A stretch of DNA of 64,000 nt from Pyrobaculum arsenaticum DSM 13514 (GCF_000016385.1 NC_009376.1:1922001-1986000); one strand, 5' to 3'. Positions 9,311-17,809 are shown, counted from the stretch's first letter. The notes: a model not told the origin generated them from the letters alone. Translations and numbers: made by a program.

Positions 9311-9878
9311 CCTCACCTGCGTATTGGAGGTATTTTTGTTGCAACTCGGGAGAGTCGCGCTCGTCGGGCATAAGGATTACGAATTCCACATCCCCCTCTG
9401 AGTATCTGTAGCTTTTCCAAAACCTAAATCTCAACTCCTTAGGGAGGTATATCATTGCAAGTTTTCTCTCGCCAAAGGCGTGCCTTAACTTACAACTGCA
9501 CCCCTCTATCGGCTGATCGGTAAGTATTAAGAAGCCTGTGTCGCACTCACATAGCCAGTACTCCTTGTTCTTCACATGGGTAAATATGAACGTGTCTACT
9601 CTGTCTTGTACTTTCCTATATATCGGCTCTATTACACCCTCTATATACAACACCGGGTCAATGGAGAAGTGGAGGGGGGCAACTGCGACGTATCCTGAAG
9701 AAAGGCGCCAGTAGTACTTCCTGTTTTTCTTGTACGGCTCCACCACTCCCTCAAAATAGAGGCGGTTTAGCGTCTTGAGAACTTTGTGTCGCGGTAGTCT
9801 CAGCAACTCAGCAATTTCTGTAGTAGTAAGATCCCCCCTCTGCTTCAGTAGCTTCAAAATCTCTTCTCTAACATCCAC
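9294..9878 (-). CDS. winged-helix protein with cysteine-rich C-terminal domain
   Basis: 194 aa. Residues 1-60 form a winged-helix DNA-binding domain (TTTEIAELLRLPRHKVLKTL). The rest holds clustered cysteines (CECDTG, GCSCK), possibly metal-binding. Family of the second domain not recognised. GTG start with a TATA box (TTTATATAATA, 9899-9909) about 26 nt before it. The 3' end overlaps the helicase gene by 17 bp, so the transcripts are mutually antisense at their ends. Confidence 0.6.
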   Translation of the reverse strand: MDVREEILKLLKQRGDLTTTEIAELLRLPRHKVLKTLNRLYFEGVVEPYKKNRKYYWRLSSGYVAVAPLHFSIDPVLYIEGVIEPIYRKVQDRVDTFIFTHVKNKEYWLCECDTGFLILTDQPIEGCSCKLRHAFGERKLAMIYLPKELRFRFWKSYRYSEGDVEFVILMPDERDSPELQQKYLQYAGEATSSI

Positions 9879-9981
9879 ATAATACCCTGGAATGTATTAT
9901 ATAAATTTTTTATGTTGAGTATTACCAGCATGCTATTTTAGTGCCTACACCCCCCATTTAAGCCCGTTCATCAGTTTACGT

Positions 9982-10656
9982 GTGGTGATCGTGGTACAGC
10001 GGTCGGTTACATTCCCGCCCATCAAGCTGAAGAGAATCGACGAATACATTAAATTCGTCGCAACACGCCAACCCACGCCCTCGGAGCTGAGAGAGGTGGG
10101 TATTGAAATAGGCCGCGGAAGAGGCGACATTACCCGTTTCCTGGAGCGCCTAGGCGTAGTCGAACAGGCGCAGGGTCGTGTCGCCCTCACCCCCTTAGGC
10201 CGCCAGTTGGCCTCGCTGAGAGAGGCACTGGGGGTGGCGGTATACCACGCCCTCTTCTTTCAACGGCTCCCACAGTACAGAGTGATGGTGGAAGCCGTTG
10301 CCGAGGGACGCGAAGGAGATCTCGAAACTTTGTTCAAGGCGGTTAATACCAAGTTATCTGCGATATCGCCCAGCGTGTGGATCAACAAGGTGGCGTTTAA
10401 GACTCTTATCCAAATCGGCGAAGACGTGGGCGTGCTTGAGAAACAGGGTAGCCTCTACCGCTATCTCGGAGACCCAGTGGAGAGAGCTCTGGTCGAATAT
10501 CACGAGAAGAGCGGAGTCAAGGTTGGATACTACTACTACGTCCCGGCCGACAAGTTGATCGTGCCAAATTGCGGCAAGCCAGAACCGCCCAATAGTCTGT
10601 ATAGAGTTGAAATACTGTGCGTCTTAGAAAGCATATATAAGGCGTTTCAAATGTAG
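9982..10656 (+). CDS. winged-helix-containing protein, function unknown
   Basis: 224 aa. Residues about 30-75 (PTPSELREVGIEIG, then a recognition helix and a VALTPLGRQLA wing) look like a winged helix. The C-terminal part ends in a tyrosine-rich stretch (GYYYYVPADKL). Start is one of three GTGs (9982, 9985, 9991); a TATA-like ATTTAAGC at about 9956-9963 favours 9982 or 9985. The next gene begins 3 nt after the stop, so they form a two-gene operon. Confidence 0.6.
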   Translation: MVIVVQRSVTFPPIKLKRIDEYIKFVATRQPTPSELREVGIEIGRGRGDITRFLERLGVVEQAQGRVALTPLGRQLASLREALGVAVYHALFFQRLPQYRVMVEAVAEGREGDLETLFKAVNTKLSAISPSVWINKVAFKTLIQIGEDVGVLEKQGSLYRYLGDPVERALVEYHEKSGVKVGYYYYVPADKLIVPNCGKPEPPNSLYRVEILCVLESIYKAFQM

Positions 10657-10659
10657 TCG

Positions 10660-10974
10660 ATGGCTAAGAGAAAGGAGGAGAAGAGAAGCCCCACGCTTTT
10701 CGACTTCATCGCCGCTGGAGAGAAAAAAGACGAGGCAAAGAAGCCAACAGCAACGGAGCCGCCTGTACGTCAGCCTAGGGACGTGTCAGATGAGTTATAC
10801 GTATTTATCAAGAAGGTAGGTCGGGCGTCAAAAGACGACGTTACTAAATGGGCCAAGGGGCGGGGGGTAACCCCATCTGAGCTGTATAAGGCGCTGGAAA
10901 AGCTACTGGTAGAGCGCAAGCTCAGGAAGAAGCTGGACGACGAGGGCAACCTAGTCTACGAAGTGTTAGGGTGA
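10660..10974 (+). CDS. small basic winged-helix-like protein, function unknown
   Basis: 104 aa. A charged, probably disordered N-terminal third (to about residue 40) precedes a helical domain (SDELYVFIKKVGRASKDD, then PSELYKALEKLLVERKL) that resembles a short winged helix. It lies 3 nt after the previous gene and is probably co-translated with it. No function recognised. Confidence 0.6.
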   Translation: MAKRKEEKRSPTLFDFIAAGEKKDEAKKPTATEPPVRQPRDVSDELYVFIKKVGRASKDDVTKWAKGRGVTPSELYKALEKLLVERKLRKKLDDEGNLVYEVLG

Positions 10975-11021
10975 GAAGCGCGCTGTAGCCGGGAGGCGCC
11001 GCGGTTCGCCGCCTCAAGCCG

Positions 11022-12077
11022 CTATGTGGGGGTGATGCGGCTCCCCTCCACAAAGGCTATAAGGTCGCTGTGGGCAACACGCTTTACGAGGTATTTCAAG
11101 ACTTTATCCCCCGCGTAGGGCGCAGCCACGGCGAGAGCCCTTAGAGGCCTACCTGGCTCAATAGGCGGTATACATCGTATTTTTTCCCACGCCCACACAG
11201 TTGCCATTGCCAGTATTTCCCTCTCGCCTAGACCCCACCCGGCTATTGCTGAGTAGGCGTGTAGGAATTTCATCTCGGCCCAGGGGTCAGGCTCGTTCAT
11301 GAACACGTTGTCTGTCCCCAGGAGGGGCTTTAGGCTCAACAGCTTATGCACCGGCGCCACCCTACCCACGAAGTAGGCGTTTGCCCTTGGGTTAACCACG
11401 ATGGTTTTCTCCGGCGGTATAGAAGATATCTCCTCGTCGGTGACGTGGACGAGGTGCACCAACACGTCGGCGCCCAGCTCCTTTAGGGCCAGCTCAAGAT
11501 CGCCCCCCTCGTGGCAGTCTTCAGTCTCGGAGATGTGGGTAGAGACGAGTCTGTAGCGCCTCCTCAGCTCCCGGAGGTACTCCACGGGGTGGTCGAGGGG
11601 CGAAGCCACTTGGACATTTGGGTAGTCTGGAAAATCGCCGTGCGCTTCTTGAAATACAATCGCCTCGACGCCGTATTCCTTGAATATTGTCTCCACGTCG
11701 CGGGCGGCGTATTCTGCGTATATCAAGGCGCACCCAACGCCGTAGCGTCTCATCCTCTCAGCCACTTTCCTGAGTAGTGGTATGTGGCGCCCCCTTCTAA
11801 CATGTTCCTTAACCAGGCGGTATTTCACCCCGTACGGCCACCCCACAAGATCGTCAATGTACATGTCGTCTCTGTCGATTATTGCGGCGTCGAGGACATG
11901 TACGTGGGCGTTGACCAGTTGCGGCATCAACACCACGTTGCCTAAGTCGGCCACAGTCCCTCCAGTGTACTTCCCAACACCTACCACGACCCCGCCATAG
12001 TCTACCTCAACCACGCCGTCTTGCAACACCTCCAGCTCACCGGCTAGTACAAACCGGGCCTTATACCTCGCTTTCAT
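11022..12077 (-). CDS. amidohydrolase-family metal-dependent deaminase or hydrolase
   Basis: About 351 aa. Metal-site motifs: NAHVH near residue 55, THISET, HLVHVTDEE and LGTDNV, the pattern of the cytosine deaminase/chlorohydrolase (SsnA/TrzA) branch. Substrate not identifiable. The open frame extends to 12116, but the ATG at 12077 overlaps the upstream stop codon as ATGA, which marks the likely start and translational coupling with the gene upstream. Confidence 0.75.
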   Translation of the reverse strand: MKARYKARFVLAGELEVLQDGVVEVDYGGVVVGVGKYTGGTVADLGNVVLMPQLVNAHVHVLDAAIIDRDDMYIDDLVGWPYGVKYRLVKEHVRRGRHIPLLRKVAERMRRYGVGCALIYAEYAARDVETIFKEYGVEAIVFQEAHGDFPDYPNVQVASPLDHPVEYLRELRRRYRLVSTHISETEDCHEGGDLELALKELGADVLVHLVHVTDEEISSIPPEKTIVVNPRANAYFVGRVAPVHKLLSLKPLLGTDNVFMNEPDPWAEMKFLHAYSAIAGWGLGEREILAMATVWAWEKIRCIPPIEPGRPLRALAVAAPYAGDKVLKYLVKRVAHSDLIAFVEGSRITPT

Positions 12078-12559
12078 GACTTCATCCTGCCCGCCTCCAG
12101 AGACAGCTCTTTCCACCTATCCCGCAGCCGCCCCATAACAGTGGGCTCAATGTCTAGGGCAAGAGATGCGTTGACCAGCCTTTCATACCTTCGCGCCAAG
12201 TCGCGGTACCAGCCGAGGAGGTTCTTACCTCCTTTGCCGGATCGCATTTTTTCCAAAAGCCTACCCATCTCTTCTAACAACGCCGACGCAGCTCTCTCCA
12301 GCTCCGACCTCGCCATGGGCCTTATCTCTTTGTATTGATCCTCTGAGAGTTCCAAGACGGCGGTCTCCAAAACAGGGCCCTCTCCCCTCTCTTCCCACTC
12401 CCTCACAGCCTGTCTCTTAGCTCCGTCTAGGGCCTTCAATATTTTTTCCCGTGGCGTCCATGTGAGGTATAGGCCGGGCATCAGCTCAATTCCCTCTACC
12501 GACCTGCCTACCCTCTTTACTACCTCTTCGCGGTCGCTTTTAATAATTACCAAATACAC
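12074..12559 (-). CDS. coiled/helical protein of unknown function
   Basis: 161 aa when started at the GTG at 12559, which lies about 23 nt from a TATA box at 12577-12586; the longer frame to 12643 would run through that promoter. The sequence is mainly charged helices (ALDGAKRQAVREWEERGEG, LEEMGRLLEKM). No family recognised. Its stop codon overlaps the amidohydrolase start (ATGA), so the pair is an operon. Confidence 0.6.
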   Translation of the reverse strand: MYLVIIKSDREEVVKRVGRSVEGIELMPGLYLTWTPREKILKALDGAKRQAVREWEERGEGPVLETAVLELSEDQYKEIRPMARSELERAASALLEEMGRLLEKMRSGKGGKNLLGWYRDLARRYERLVNASLALDIEPTVMGRLRDRWKELSLEAGRMKS

Positions 12560-12576
12560 GGGGCTCCGCACGGCCA

Positions 12577-12586
12577 GCTTTATATA
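12577..12586. promoter_or_regulatory. shared TATA box for a protein gene and a C/D box sRNA
   Basis: GCTTTATATAC reads TTTATATA on the plus strand and GTATATAAAG on the minus strand. It is about 23-26 nt from the GTG at 12559 (minus) and about 25 nt from the predicted 5' end of the sRNA near 12605 (plus). Confidence 0.5.
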
Positions 12587-12604
12587 CCCACGTACATGTA
12601 AATT

Positions 12605-12660
12605 GGCGTGATGACTTCGGCAGGAGTTGAGCGGTGAAAGCACTTAGCCCTAACTGATGA
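12605..12660 (+). ncRNA. C/D box 2'-O-methylation guide sRNA
   Basis: The parts follow in order: C box GTGATGA (12608-12614), 12-nt guide, D' box TTGA (12627-12630, one change from CTGA), 3-nt spacer, C' box GTGAAAG (12634-12640), 13-nt guide, D box CTGA (12654-12657). Guide lengths and the 3-nt D'-C' spacer match the compact archaeal form that binds L7Ae, Nop5 and fibrillarin. A TATA box at 12579-12586 is placed to start transcription at about 12605. Targets were not determined. The weak points are D' and C'. Confidence 0.7.
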
Positions 12661-12745
12661 TACAGAAATATTACACCACCTGACTTGGCCGAAACTTTTA
12701 GTGAAGTCTCAGGGACTTTTTTATAAATCCATTAGCCAAAATAAA

Positions 12746-13657
12746 GTGAAGATAGTACTGGGTAGCTCGTTAAACGCCATCCCCAAGCCCTGGCTCTACT
12801 TCGACGTCCCCGCGGTGATGGTCAACGCCCTGGAGATTAGGGGGGATCCCAGGGTCGTGTTGCAGTACGAGGGGGAGCTGTGGATAGACTCGGGAGGCTA
12901 CCAGATATTGAAAAAGGGACTCTCAGTGGACTTGGAGAAAATAGCCGAGATATACCGAAGGGTCGACGCCCAGCTCTACCTTTCCCTAGACGTGCCCCCC
13001 TCGCCGCAGGACCCCCCCGACGTGGCCGAGAAGAAGTTTGAAAAGAGCTACAGCAACTGGGAGAAGCTTAGGAAAATGGTGGGAGATTCTGTCATACCAG
13101 TGCTCCACGTCTACAAAGACGTGGGGCTATTCCGGCGCTACCTGGCCAGGTACCTAGATGCGCCGGCTCTGGCAATTGGGGCGGCGGTGCCCTATGTGCT
13201 TATAACGAAAGGCGCGCCAAGGGGTTCGAGGGAGCTGGCGCTGAAGCTGATAGCAGAGGTGCGCGCCCAGTACAAGGGCCCAATCCACATATTAGGCATG
13301 GGGAGCCCCTCGGTGACGCCCATCCTAGCAGTAATGCGAATAGACAGCACAGACAGCGCCACCTGGCGGCTAAAGGCGGCATACGGCAAGGTGGTGTTGC
13401 CTGGCGGCGGCGAGAGGCACGTTACAAGCAGATCGGTGAACTTTGGCCGGGCTAAGCCCAAGTATGGGGAGCTGGAGGAGCTTTACAACTTCCTCCAGGC
13501 CACGGGATTCCCGGCGCTCGACGACTTCTACTCCAGAATTAAAACCAGCTTCGAGTACCGGGCTCTGGTAAACGCATGGGTGGTGCTGAAGTCCTGGGCA
13601 GAGCCGCCGCGCCCCAAGTCCTTCAAGACGTTGTACCAACTGGCGGTATCACATTAA
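12746..13657 (+). CDS. TGT-superfamily (tRNA-guanine transglycosylase-like) protein
   Basis: About 303 aa. WIDSGGYQI matches the DSGGYQ substrate-binding loop of tRNA-guanine transglycosylases, LDVPP is the candidate nucleophile region, and HILGMGSP plus IDSTDSATW match the late barrel strands. It lacks the PUA and other C-terminal domains of archaeal ArcTGT and is much shorter, so it is not the main archaeosine TGT; it resembles the divergent TgtA5/DpdA-type paralogues, some of which modify DNA. The frame opens at a GTG at 12701, but a TATA box at 12719-12726 lies inside that part, so the GTG at 12746 is preferred. Confidence 0.62.
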   Translation: MKIVLGSSLNAIPKPWLYFDVPAVMVNALEIRGDPRVVLQYEGELWIDSGGYQILKKGLSVDLEKIAEIYRRVDAQLYLSLDVPPSPQDPPDVAEKKFEKSYSNWEKLRKMVGDSVIPVLHVYKDVGLFRRYLARYLDAPALAIGAAVPYVLITKGAPRGSRELALKLIAEVRAQYKGPIHILGMGSPSVTPILAVMRIDSTDSATWRLKAAYGKVVLPGGGERHVTSRSVNFGRAKPKYGELEELYNFLQATGFPALDDFYSRIKTSFEYRALVNAWVVLKSWAEPPRPKSFKTLYQLAVSH

Positions 13658-13678
13658 TATTAGGCAGATTATCGACTT

Positions 13679-14071
13679 GTGGGACTTGACGATTGGATTG
13701 AGAGGGCGGCTTCCTTCATGAAAATGGCCTACATGGCTATGAGGTCTGGCATATACAACCAAGCCTGTTTCAACGCACACCAAGCAGTCGAGATGTTGCT
13801 AAAGGGGCTGATTGTAGAGGCCACGGGCACCTATCCCTTCACCCACAGCCTAGTAGAGCTACTAGAGGTGTTGAAAAAGGTGGGCAAGTCAGTGCCTGAG
13901 GAGGCGTTTAGGGAGGCAGAGTGGCTGGAGCCCCACTACATCTTGGCGAGGTATCCAGCCCGCGGCGTAAAGCCGTACACCGAGGCGACGGCTAAGAGGT
14001 GCATATCGGCTATGGAGCTGATTGCCGGGCTTGTGGAGAAATGGTCTGGGAGGCCCTTGCCGAGAGAGTGA
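13679..14071 (+). CDS. HEPN-domain protein
   Basis: 130 aa, all-helical. CFNAHQAVEMLLKGLI with the following TYPFTHSLVELL is the common HEPN pattern. GTG start, about 26 nt after a TATA-like TTAATATTA. It overlaps the nucleotidyltransferase gene downstream, and this HEPN/MNT order is a known toxin-antitoxin arrangement in archaea in which the MNT protein AMPylates the HEPN RNase. No clear RX4-6H RNase motif is seen, so activity is uncertain. Confidence 0.75.
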   Translation: MGLDDWIERAASFMKMAYMAMRSGIYNQACFNAHQAVEMLLKGLIVEATGTYPFTHSLVELLEVLKKVGKSVPEEAFREAEWLEPHYILARYPARGVKPYTEATAKRCISAMELIAGLVEKWSGRPLPRE

Positions 14072-14412
14072 GGAGGTATCCCGAGGAGTTCGCCCGCTGC
14101 GTCTCGTCTATAATCCAGAGGTACGAGGGGAAGGTGACGGTTATCCTCTTCGGCTCGAGGGCTGCGGGAAGGCACAGCGCCTCCAGCGATTACGACATAA
14201 TGGTCGTTGTCCCCAGCTACGCCGACTACTTCGACGAGGTAGCGCAGATCAGGAGGCTATGCAGAGGCGTGCCAGTGGATATAGTGCTATTTGCCAAGGA
14301 CGAATTCGTCTTAGACGGCATCGTGGCGAAGATGTTGGAAAGCTGCGTCACTATACACGACGGGCTATCCCTAAGCCCGTGCCAACAAGCCGTAGCGGTT
14401 TCTCCGCAGTAG
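14041..14412 (+). CDS. minimal nucleotidyltransferase (MNT) of a HEPN/MNT pair
   Basis: GSRAAGRHSASSDYDIMVV is the GSX10DXD catalytic motif of the DNA polymerase beta-like minimal nucleotidyltransferases, with the third acidic residue in VDIVLF. The ATG at 14041 gives 123 aa; the GTG at 14068 overlaps the HEPN stop as GTGA and gives 114 aa, which is closer to the usual length. Either way it is translationally coupled to the HEPN gene and probably acts as its antitoxin. Confidence 0.77.
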   Translation: MVWEALAERVRRYPEEFARCVSSIIQRYEGKVTVILFGSRAAGRHSASSDYDIMVVVPSYADYFDEVAQIRRLCRGVPVDIVLFAKDEFVLDGIVAKMLESCVTIHDGLSLSPCQQAVAVSPQ

Positions 14413-14461
14413 AGCCCCAAGCGGCGCTTAAAATTTATTAAGTCGTCTATCTCCGACTCCA

Positions 14462-14887
14462 ATGAAGTACAGGCTGATGGACGTCTTGGCCTGCCCCTAC
14501 GACAAGACTTTCCCCCTCCGCCTTGTTGTCCTAAAACGCACGGAGCATCCCGAGCGGCAGTACACGTGGCCTAGGAAGCCCTTCTGCGAGGAGTACTGCG
14601 CCTACCGCGATCTTAGAATAAAGGACCACCCCAAGCCAGACTCCCTGCCCTGCGAGGAGTGTCACAAGTGGGAGATCGAGACGGGGGTCATCTACTGCCC
14701 CTCATGCGGCCGCTGGTACCCAATAATCGAGGAGATACCCAGGATGCTCCCCGACGAACTGAGAAACGAAAAGGAAGAGCTACAATTTCTCGAGTCCATC
14801 TCGGAGCAGTTAAAAACATACGCCCCAGACATCGCCGAAAAAATACTGCAAGAGGGAAGGCCTTTCAATCTTTCCAAGAAGACCTAG
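14462..14887 (+). CDS. Trm112-like zinc-binding protein
   Basis: 141 aa. LMDVLACPYDK near the N-terminus and IYCPSCGRWYPIIEEIPRML fit the Trm112/UPF0434 fold, with four further cysteines between them (CEEYC, CEEC). Trm112 proteins stabilise SAM methyltransferases that act on tRNA, rRNA and release factors. TATA-like AAAATTTATTAAG (14428-14440) precedes the ATG by about 26 nt. Confidence 0.75.
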   Translation: MKYRLMDVLACPYDKTFPLRLVVLKRTEHPERQYTWPRKPFCEEYCAYRDLRIKDHPKPDSLPCEECHKWEIETGVIYCPSCGRWYPIIEEIPRMLPDELRNEKEELQFLESISEQLKTYAPDIAEKILQEGRPFNLSKKT

Positions 14888-14959
14888 TTACTAGCAACCG
14901 CGAGACCCACTATATATTAAGACACGACGCGCAACATAATACTCATAAGAGATAAAAGT

Positions 14960-15928
14960 TTGTCGAAAAATAATGATGTGACTAAAGTCGTTGTAGTTGG
15001 CGGCGGGATTGCCGGTATATACTTCGCCTATAGGCTACTGCAATTGGTGGATGCAAGAGTTGTTTTAATTGAGCCTAAGGAAAATCACGAGTTTGTGATA
15101 GGAATCCCAATGGCTTTTGGCGGCTTAATAGACTTCGACCAACTCCTATTCCCCCTTTCTCAGCTTAGAAGGGTGATTCATGTAAGGGATAATGCAAAGG
15201 CATTAGACGGAAAGTGTGTAAGACTTGCCTCTATGCCAAGCGTCTGCGGGGATTACGTAGTCTTAGCCCCAGGGGCGTACAAATTAGGGAGCGTGGAGTA
15301 TTGGAACGTAGAAGGAGCTAAAAAGTTGTGGAACAACGTGGAAAAAGCGCAATCTATACACTTCATCGTTAACGAGCTTAATCCAGTAATAGGGTTCCAG
15401 GAAATCGCGTATGCAATAAAGACGAGGTTTCCAGAAAAGAGGGTATCAATACACCTCGTATACGTCGCTGATGATTACCGGTTCCTTCTCAACCCGTGGA
15501 TGACGTGGGCTGAGGCCAAGGGTATAGAAATTAGTGAGGACCCGCCTCAACATAGGCCCGGTGATTTATACATCTCAGTACCCTCGGTTAGACCTCACCC
15601 TCTAGTTGCAGATTTAGAGCCAGATCCGGCAACAATGGAAACTCAACTGGAGAGGGTCTACCTAATAGGCGATGCGGCGTTGCTGAAACTTGGCCTCCCG
15701 CCGATAGGATGGGGAGCCCTCTGGCAGGCATCTCTTGCCGCACAAGCTGTGGCATCCGAAATTACAATGGGCTATATAGAAGTGGAGCCAGACATATGGA
15801 GCTCCATGTCCGATCCTGAAAAATTCAAAAATTGGCTTACCTATAGGATGACCAGTGGGACGCCTTTAATCCACATAAAAGGCCTATACGACACATGGGC
15901 AAACAAGGTCGTAAAAACGCTTTCATAG
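14960..15928 (+). CDS. FAD-dependent NADH-dehydrogenase/SQR-like oxidoreductase
   Basis: 322 aa. An N-terminal FAD-binding Rossmann motif (VVVGGGIAGIYFAYRLL) and a late VYLIGDAA motif with GWGALWQAS match the two-dinucleotide-binding flavoproteins (NDH-2, sulfide:quinone reductase). The cysteine pair needed by sulfide:quinone reductases is not evident, so the substrate is open. Likely start is TTG at 14960; GTG at 14978 is possible. Codon use is more A+T-rich than in neighbours (AAA, ATA, AAT common), which hints at transfer. Confidence 0.68.
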   Translation: MSKNNDVTKVVVVGGGIAGIYFAYRLLQLVDARVVLIEPKENHEFVIGIPMAFGGLIDFDQLLFPLSQLRRVIHVRDNAKALDGKCVRLASMPSVCGDYVVLAPGAYKLGSVEYWNVEGAKKLWNNVEKAQSIHFIVNELNPVIGFQEIAYAIKTRFPEKRVSIHLVYVADDYRFLLNPWMTWAEAKGIEISEDPPQHRPGDLYISVPSVRPHPLVADLEPDPATMETQLERVYLIGDAALLKLGLPPIGWGALWQASLAAQAVASEITMGYIEVEPDIWSSMSDPEKFKNWLTYRMTSGTPLIHIKGLYDTWANKVVKTLS

Positions 15929-16372
15929 AGACAGCTTCAGTAACTGACAGCTCCGCACGGGCAAGAACGCTACTCAAAGAGGACCGCAACCTACTCAAAT
16001 AGGAGAATCTCCGCAGGCGTCATTATCAGCCACCTGTTTTGCAGTCTGACGTTCAGCCACAGGCAGGAGTCCAGCTTTATGTTCACAGAAGTGCCTAGAT
16101 GTTCCGAAAAACAGCAGCTAAACCACTACAGAAGAAATCTAAATATCCCAATATCGCGACTCGGCCTAAGACGCTGTACATGTTGTCACCGCCTATCCGC
16201 AATGATATTTTGAAAAAACGTTTGCCCAGAAACCTTGCCACTATACGCGCAGGAGAGCCCCAGATTATTCTTGTTGGTTAAGGTGCATGCGTGCGAGGTT
16301 TGTCATTTATAAAGGCTTAAAGTGAAGTAAGAACCGACGTCTAGGCTTATAAATTCCCCCGTGTGCTTCTAC
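15929..16372. other. A+T-richer intergenic stretch without a supported gene
   Basis: Open frames of about 60 codons exist on both strands over roughly 16080-16280 (plus ATG at 16099; minus frame without a good start), so coding sense cannot be decided. No RNA motif was seen. The end carries the promoter of the next gene (CTTATAAAT, 16346-16354). Confidence 0.4.
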
Positions 16373-16795
16373 ATGGAGCTTCCCGAACTGGCTGATGTGG
16401 ATTTCGAGAGCGTTTCCCTCTCAGCCTCTGGGCCGGCGGAGTACACCGTCAATTTCGGGAGGCCGTGTAAGGTGTCGGCGAATGTCAGAGTGGACAGCTT
16501 GATGTTTACGTGGCCTCGCATCTTTGCCAAGGCCCTTGTTGTGGTGTATAAATGTGACGACTTCTGGCCGCACTACGACGTGAAGACAAGGGCGGTGTCG
16601 GTGGGGAAGTCCCTCTACATATTGGTCAACTCCGTGGCGAGGCACAATTCCCAAGATGCAGAGCTGGTCCCCCTCGAGAGGGGGCTCTACTGGAACTACG
16701 TGGCGAAGATCGCCTCATTAGCCCTCTGCAAGACCCTCAGCAATATCCTCCACCTGGAGCTGAGGTGCCGCGCCTACGTCTCAGCCGACTTCTAA
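16373..16795 (+). CDS. conserved-looking protein of unknown function
   Basis: 140 aa from the ATG at 16373, which is about 23-26 nt after a TATA box at 16346-16354; a GTG at 16361 gives four more residues. Soluble alpha/beta protein, with no motif I recognise. The stop overlaps the convergent HEPN-like gene by 4 bp. Confidence 0.5.
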   Translation: MELPELADVDFESVSLSASGPAEYTVNFGRPCKVSANVRVDSLMFTWPRIFAKALVVVYKCDDFWPHYDVKTRAVSVGKSLYILVNSVARHNSQDAELVPLERGLYWNYVAKIASLALCKTLSNILHLELRCRAYVSADF

Positions 16796-17124
16796 CTCCT
16801 AAGCGTTGCCTGTAAAGCCTCGGTCAGCAACTCGGCACAACGAAGACAGCGAACCGCCGGTTTCCCAAACCAGTCCTCGAGACAGGAAGCGCATTTCTCG
16901 GCCTCTGGGTCTAACATAGGCATAGCCTTTCTGGCCAAGGATGGCAGTGAGTACAAGCCCATCTTAGGTGCGTAGGGGTCCTCGCCCAAAATGCCCAACA
17001 ATAAGGTTCTAACTGCAACATAAGCATTGTAGCAAGCCCACTTATCATCCCCCCTTTCAGCCCCACTTAGGGCTTCATGGAAGTGGCGGTAGTGCCGCTC
17101 AAGCCACTTAGGGTGAATGGGCAT
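16792..17124 (-). CDS. small HEPN-like helical protein
   Basis: 110 aa from the ATG at 17124, 11 nt after the sod stop codon; the longer frame (to 17214) overlaps sod and is unlikely. HYRHFHEALSGAERGD and WACYNAYVAVRTLLLGIL resemble the paired helices of HEPN proteins, followed by a C-terminal cysteine cluster (CASC, CLRC) that may bind metal. No nucleotidyltransferase partner is adjacent. Probably co-transcribed with sod. Confidence 0.5.
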   Translation of the reverse strand: MPIHPKWLERHYRHFHEALSGAERGDDKWACYNAYVAVRTLLLGILGEDPYAPKMGLYSLPSLARKAMPMLDPEAEKCASCLEDWFGKPAVRCLRCAELLTEALQATLRS

Positions 17125-17135
17125 ACCGGTATGGC

Positions 17136-17771
17136 CTATATTTTCAACGCTATCTGGCCGTTCAGCGCTTTTTCTAGCCGGCGCTCCACGTCGTCCCAGT
17201 TCACCACATTCCACCAGTTATCTACGTAGCTCCCCCTGTCGTTTTTGTACTGTAGGTAGTAGGCGTGCTCCCAGACATCTAACACAAGTAGCGCCTGGGC
17301 GTCTGCGGCGTGCATTAGGTTGTGCTTCTCCACCTGGAGTACTAGGAGTTGCTCTTCGAGAGGTTCGTACACCAATATGGCCCAGCCGACACCCTCAACG
17401 TTTTTCGCCGCTTGGGAGAACTCCTCCTTGAACTTTTCGAAGGAGCCGAAGAACTTGTTTATCAAGTCGGCGGTCCTCCCTCCCGGCTTGCCGCCGCCCT
17501 TTCCCGGCGGCGCCATGTTGGGCCAGAAGATGGAGTGCAGTATGTGACCGTTTAGGTGGAAGGAGAGATCCCTCAGCACCGCCCTAATGTCGATCTGCGC
17601 CTCGCCCTTCCTGAACTTCTCCAGCTTCTCCAAGGCGGCGTTCGCCCCGTTTACATAGCCCTGGTGGTGCTTCTGGTGGTGAAGTCTCATAATCTCCTCG
17701 GCAATGTACGGCTCTAGGGCGTTGTAGGCGTATGGGAGTTGTGGTAGGGTATACCTTTTCGTTGATGCCAT
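17136..17771 (-). CDS. sod: superoxide dismutase (Fe/Mn family)
   Basis: 211 aa. Converts superoxide to oxygen and hydrogen peroxide. The metal ligands lie in LHHQKHH, HLNGHILHSIFW and LDVWEHAYYLQY. Long stretches read like the well-studied Pyrobaculum aerophilum enzyme. The ATG follows TTTTTAAAAG (17791-17800) by about 26 nt. A small thioredoxin-like gene lies upstream on the same strand, 38 nt away. Confidence 0.95.
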   Translation of the reverse strand: MASTKRYTLPQLPYAYNALEPYIAEEIMRLHHQKHHQGYVNGANAALEKLEKFRKGEAQIDIRAVLRDLSFHLNGHILHSIFWPNMAPPGKGGGKPGGRTADLINKFFGSFEKFKEEFSQAAKNVEGVGWAILVYEPLEEQLLVLQVEKHNLMHAADAQALLVLDVWEHAYYLQYKNDRGSYVDNWWNVVNWDDVERRLEKALNGQIALKI

Positions 17772-17809
17772 GGCCCCTTCTCGTTTTGATTTTTTAAAAG
17801 TAAATAAGC

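Noticed and set aside
16099..16281. 60-codon plus-strand frame
   Set aside because: The opposite strand is equally open and no TATA box is spaced for the ATG.
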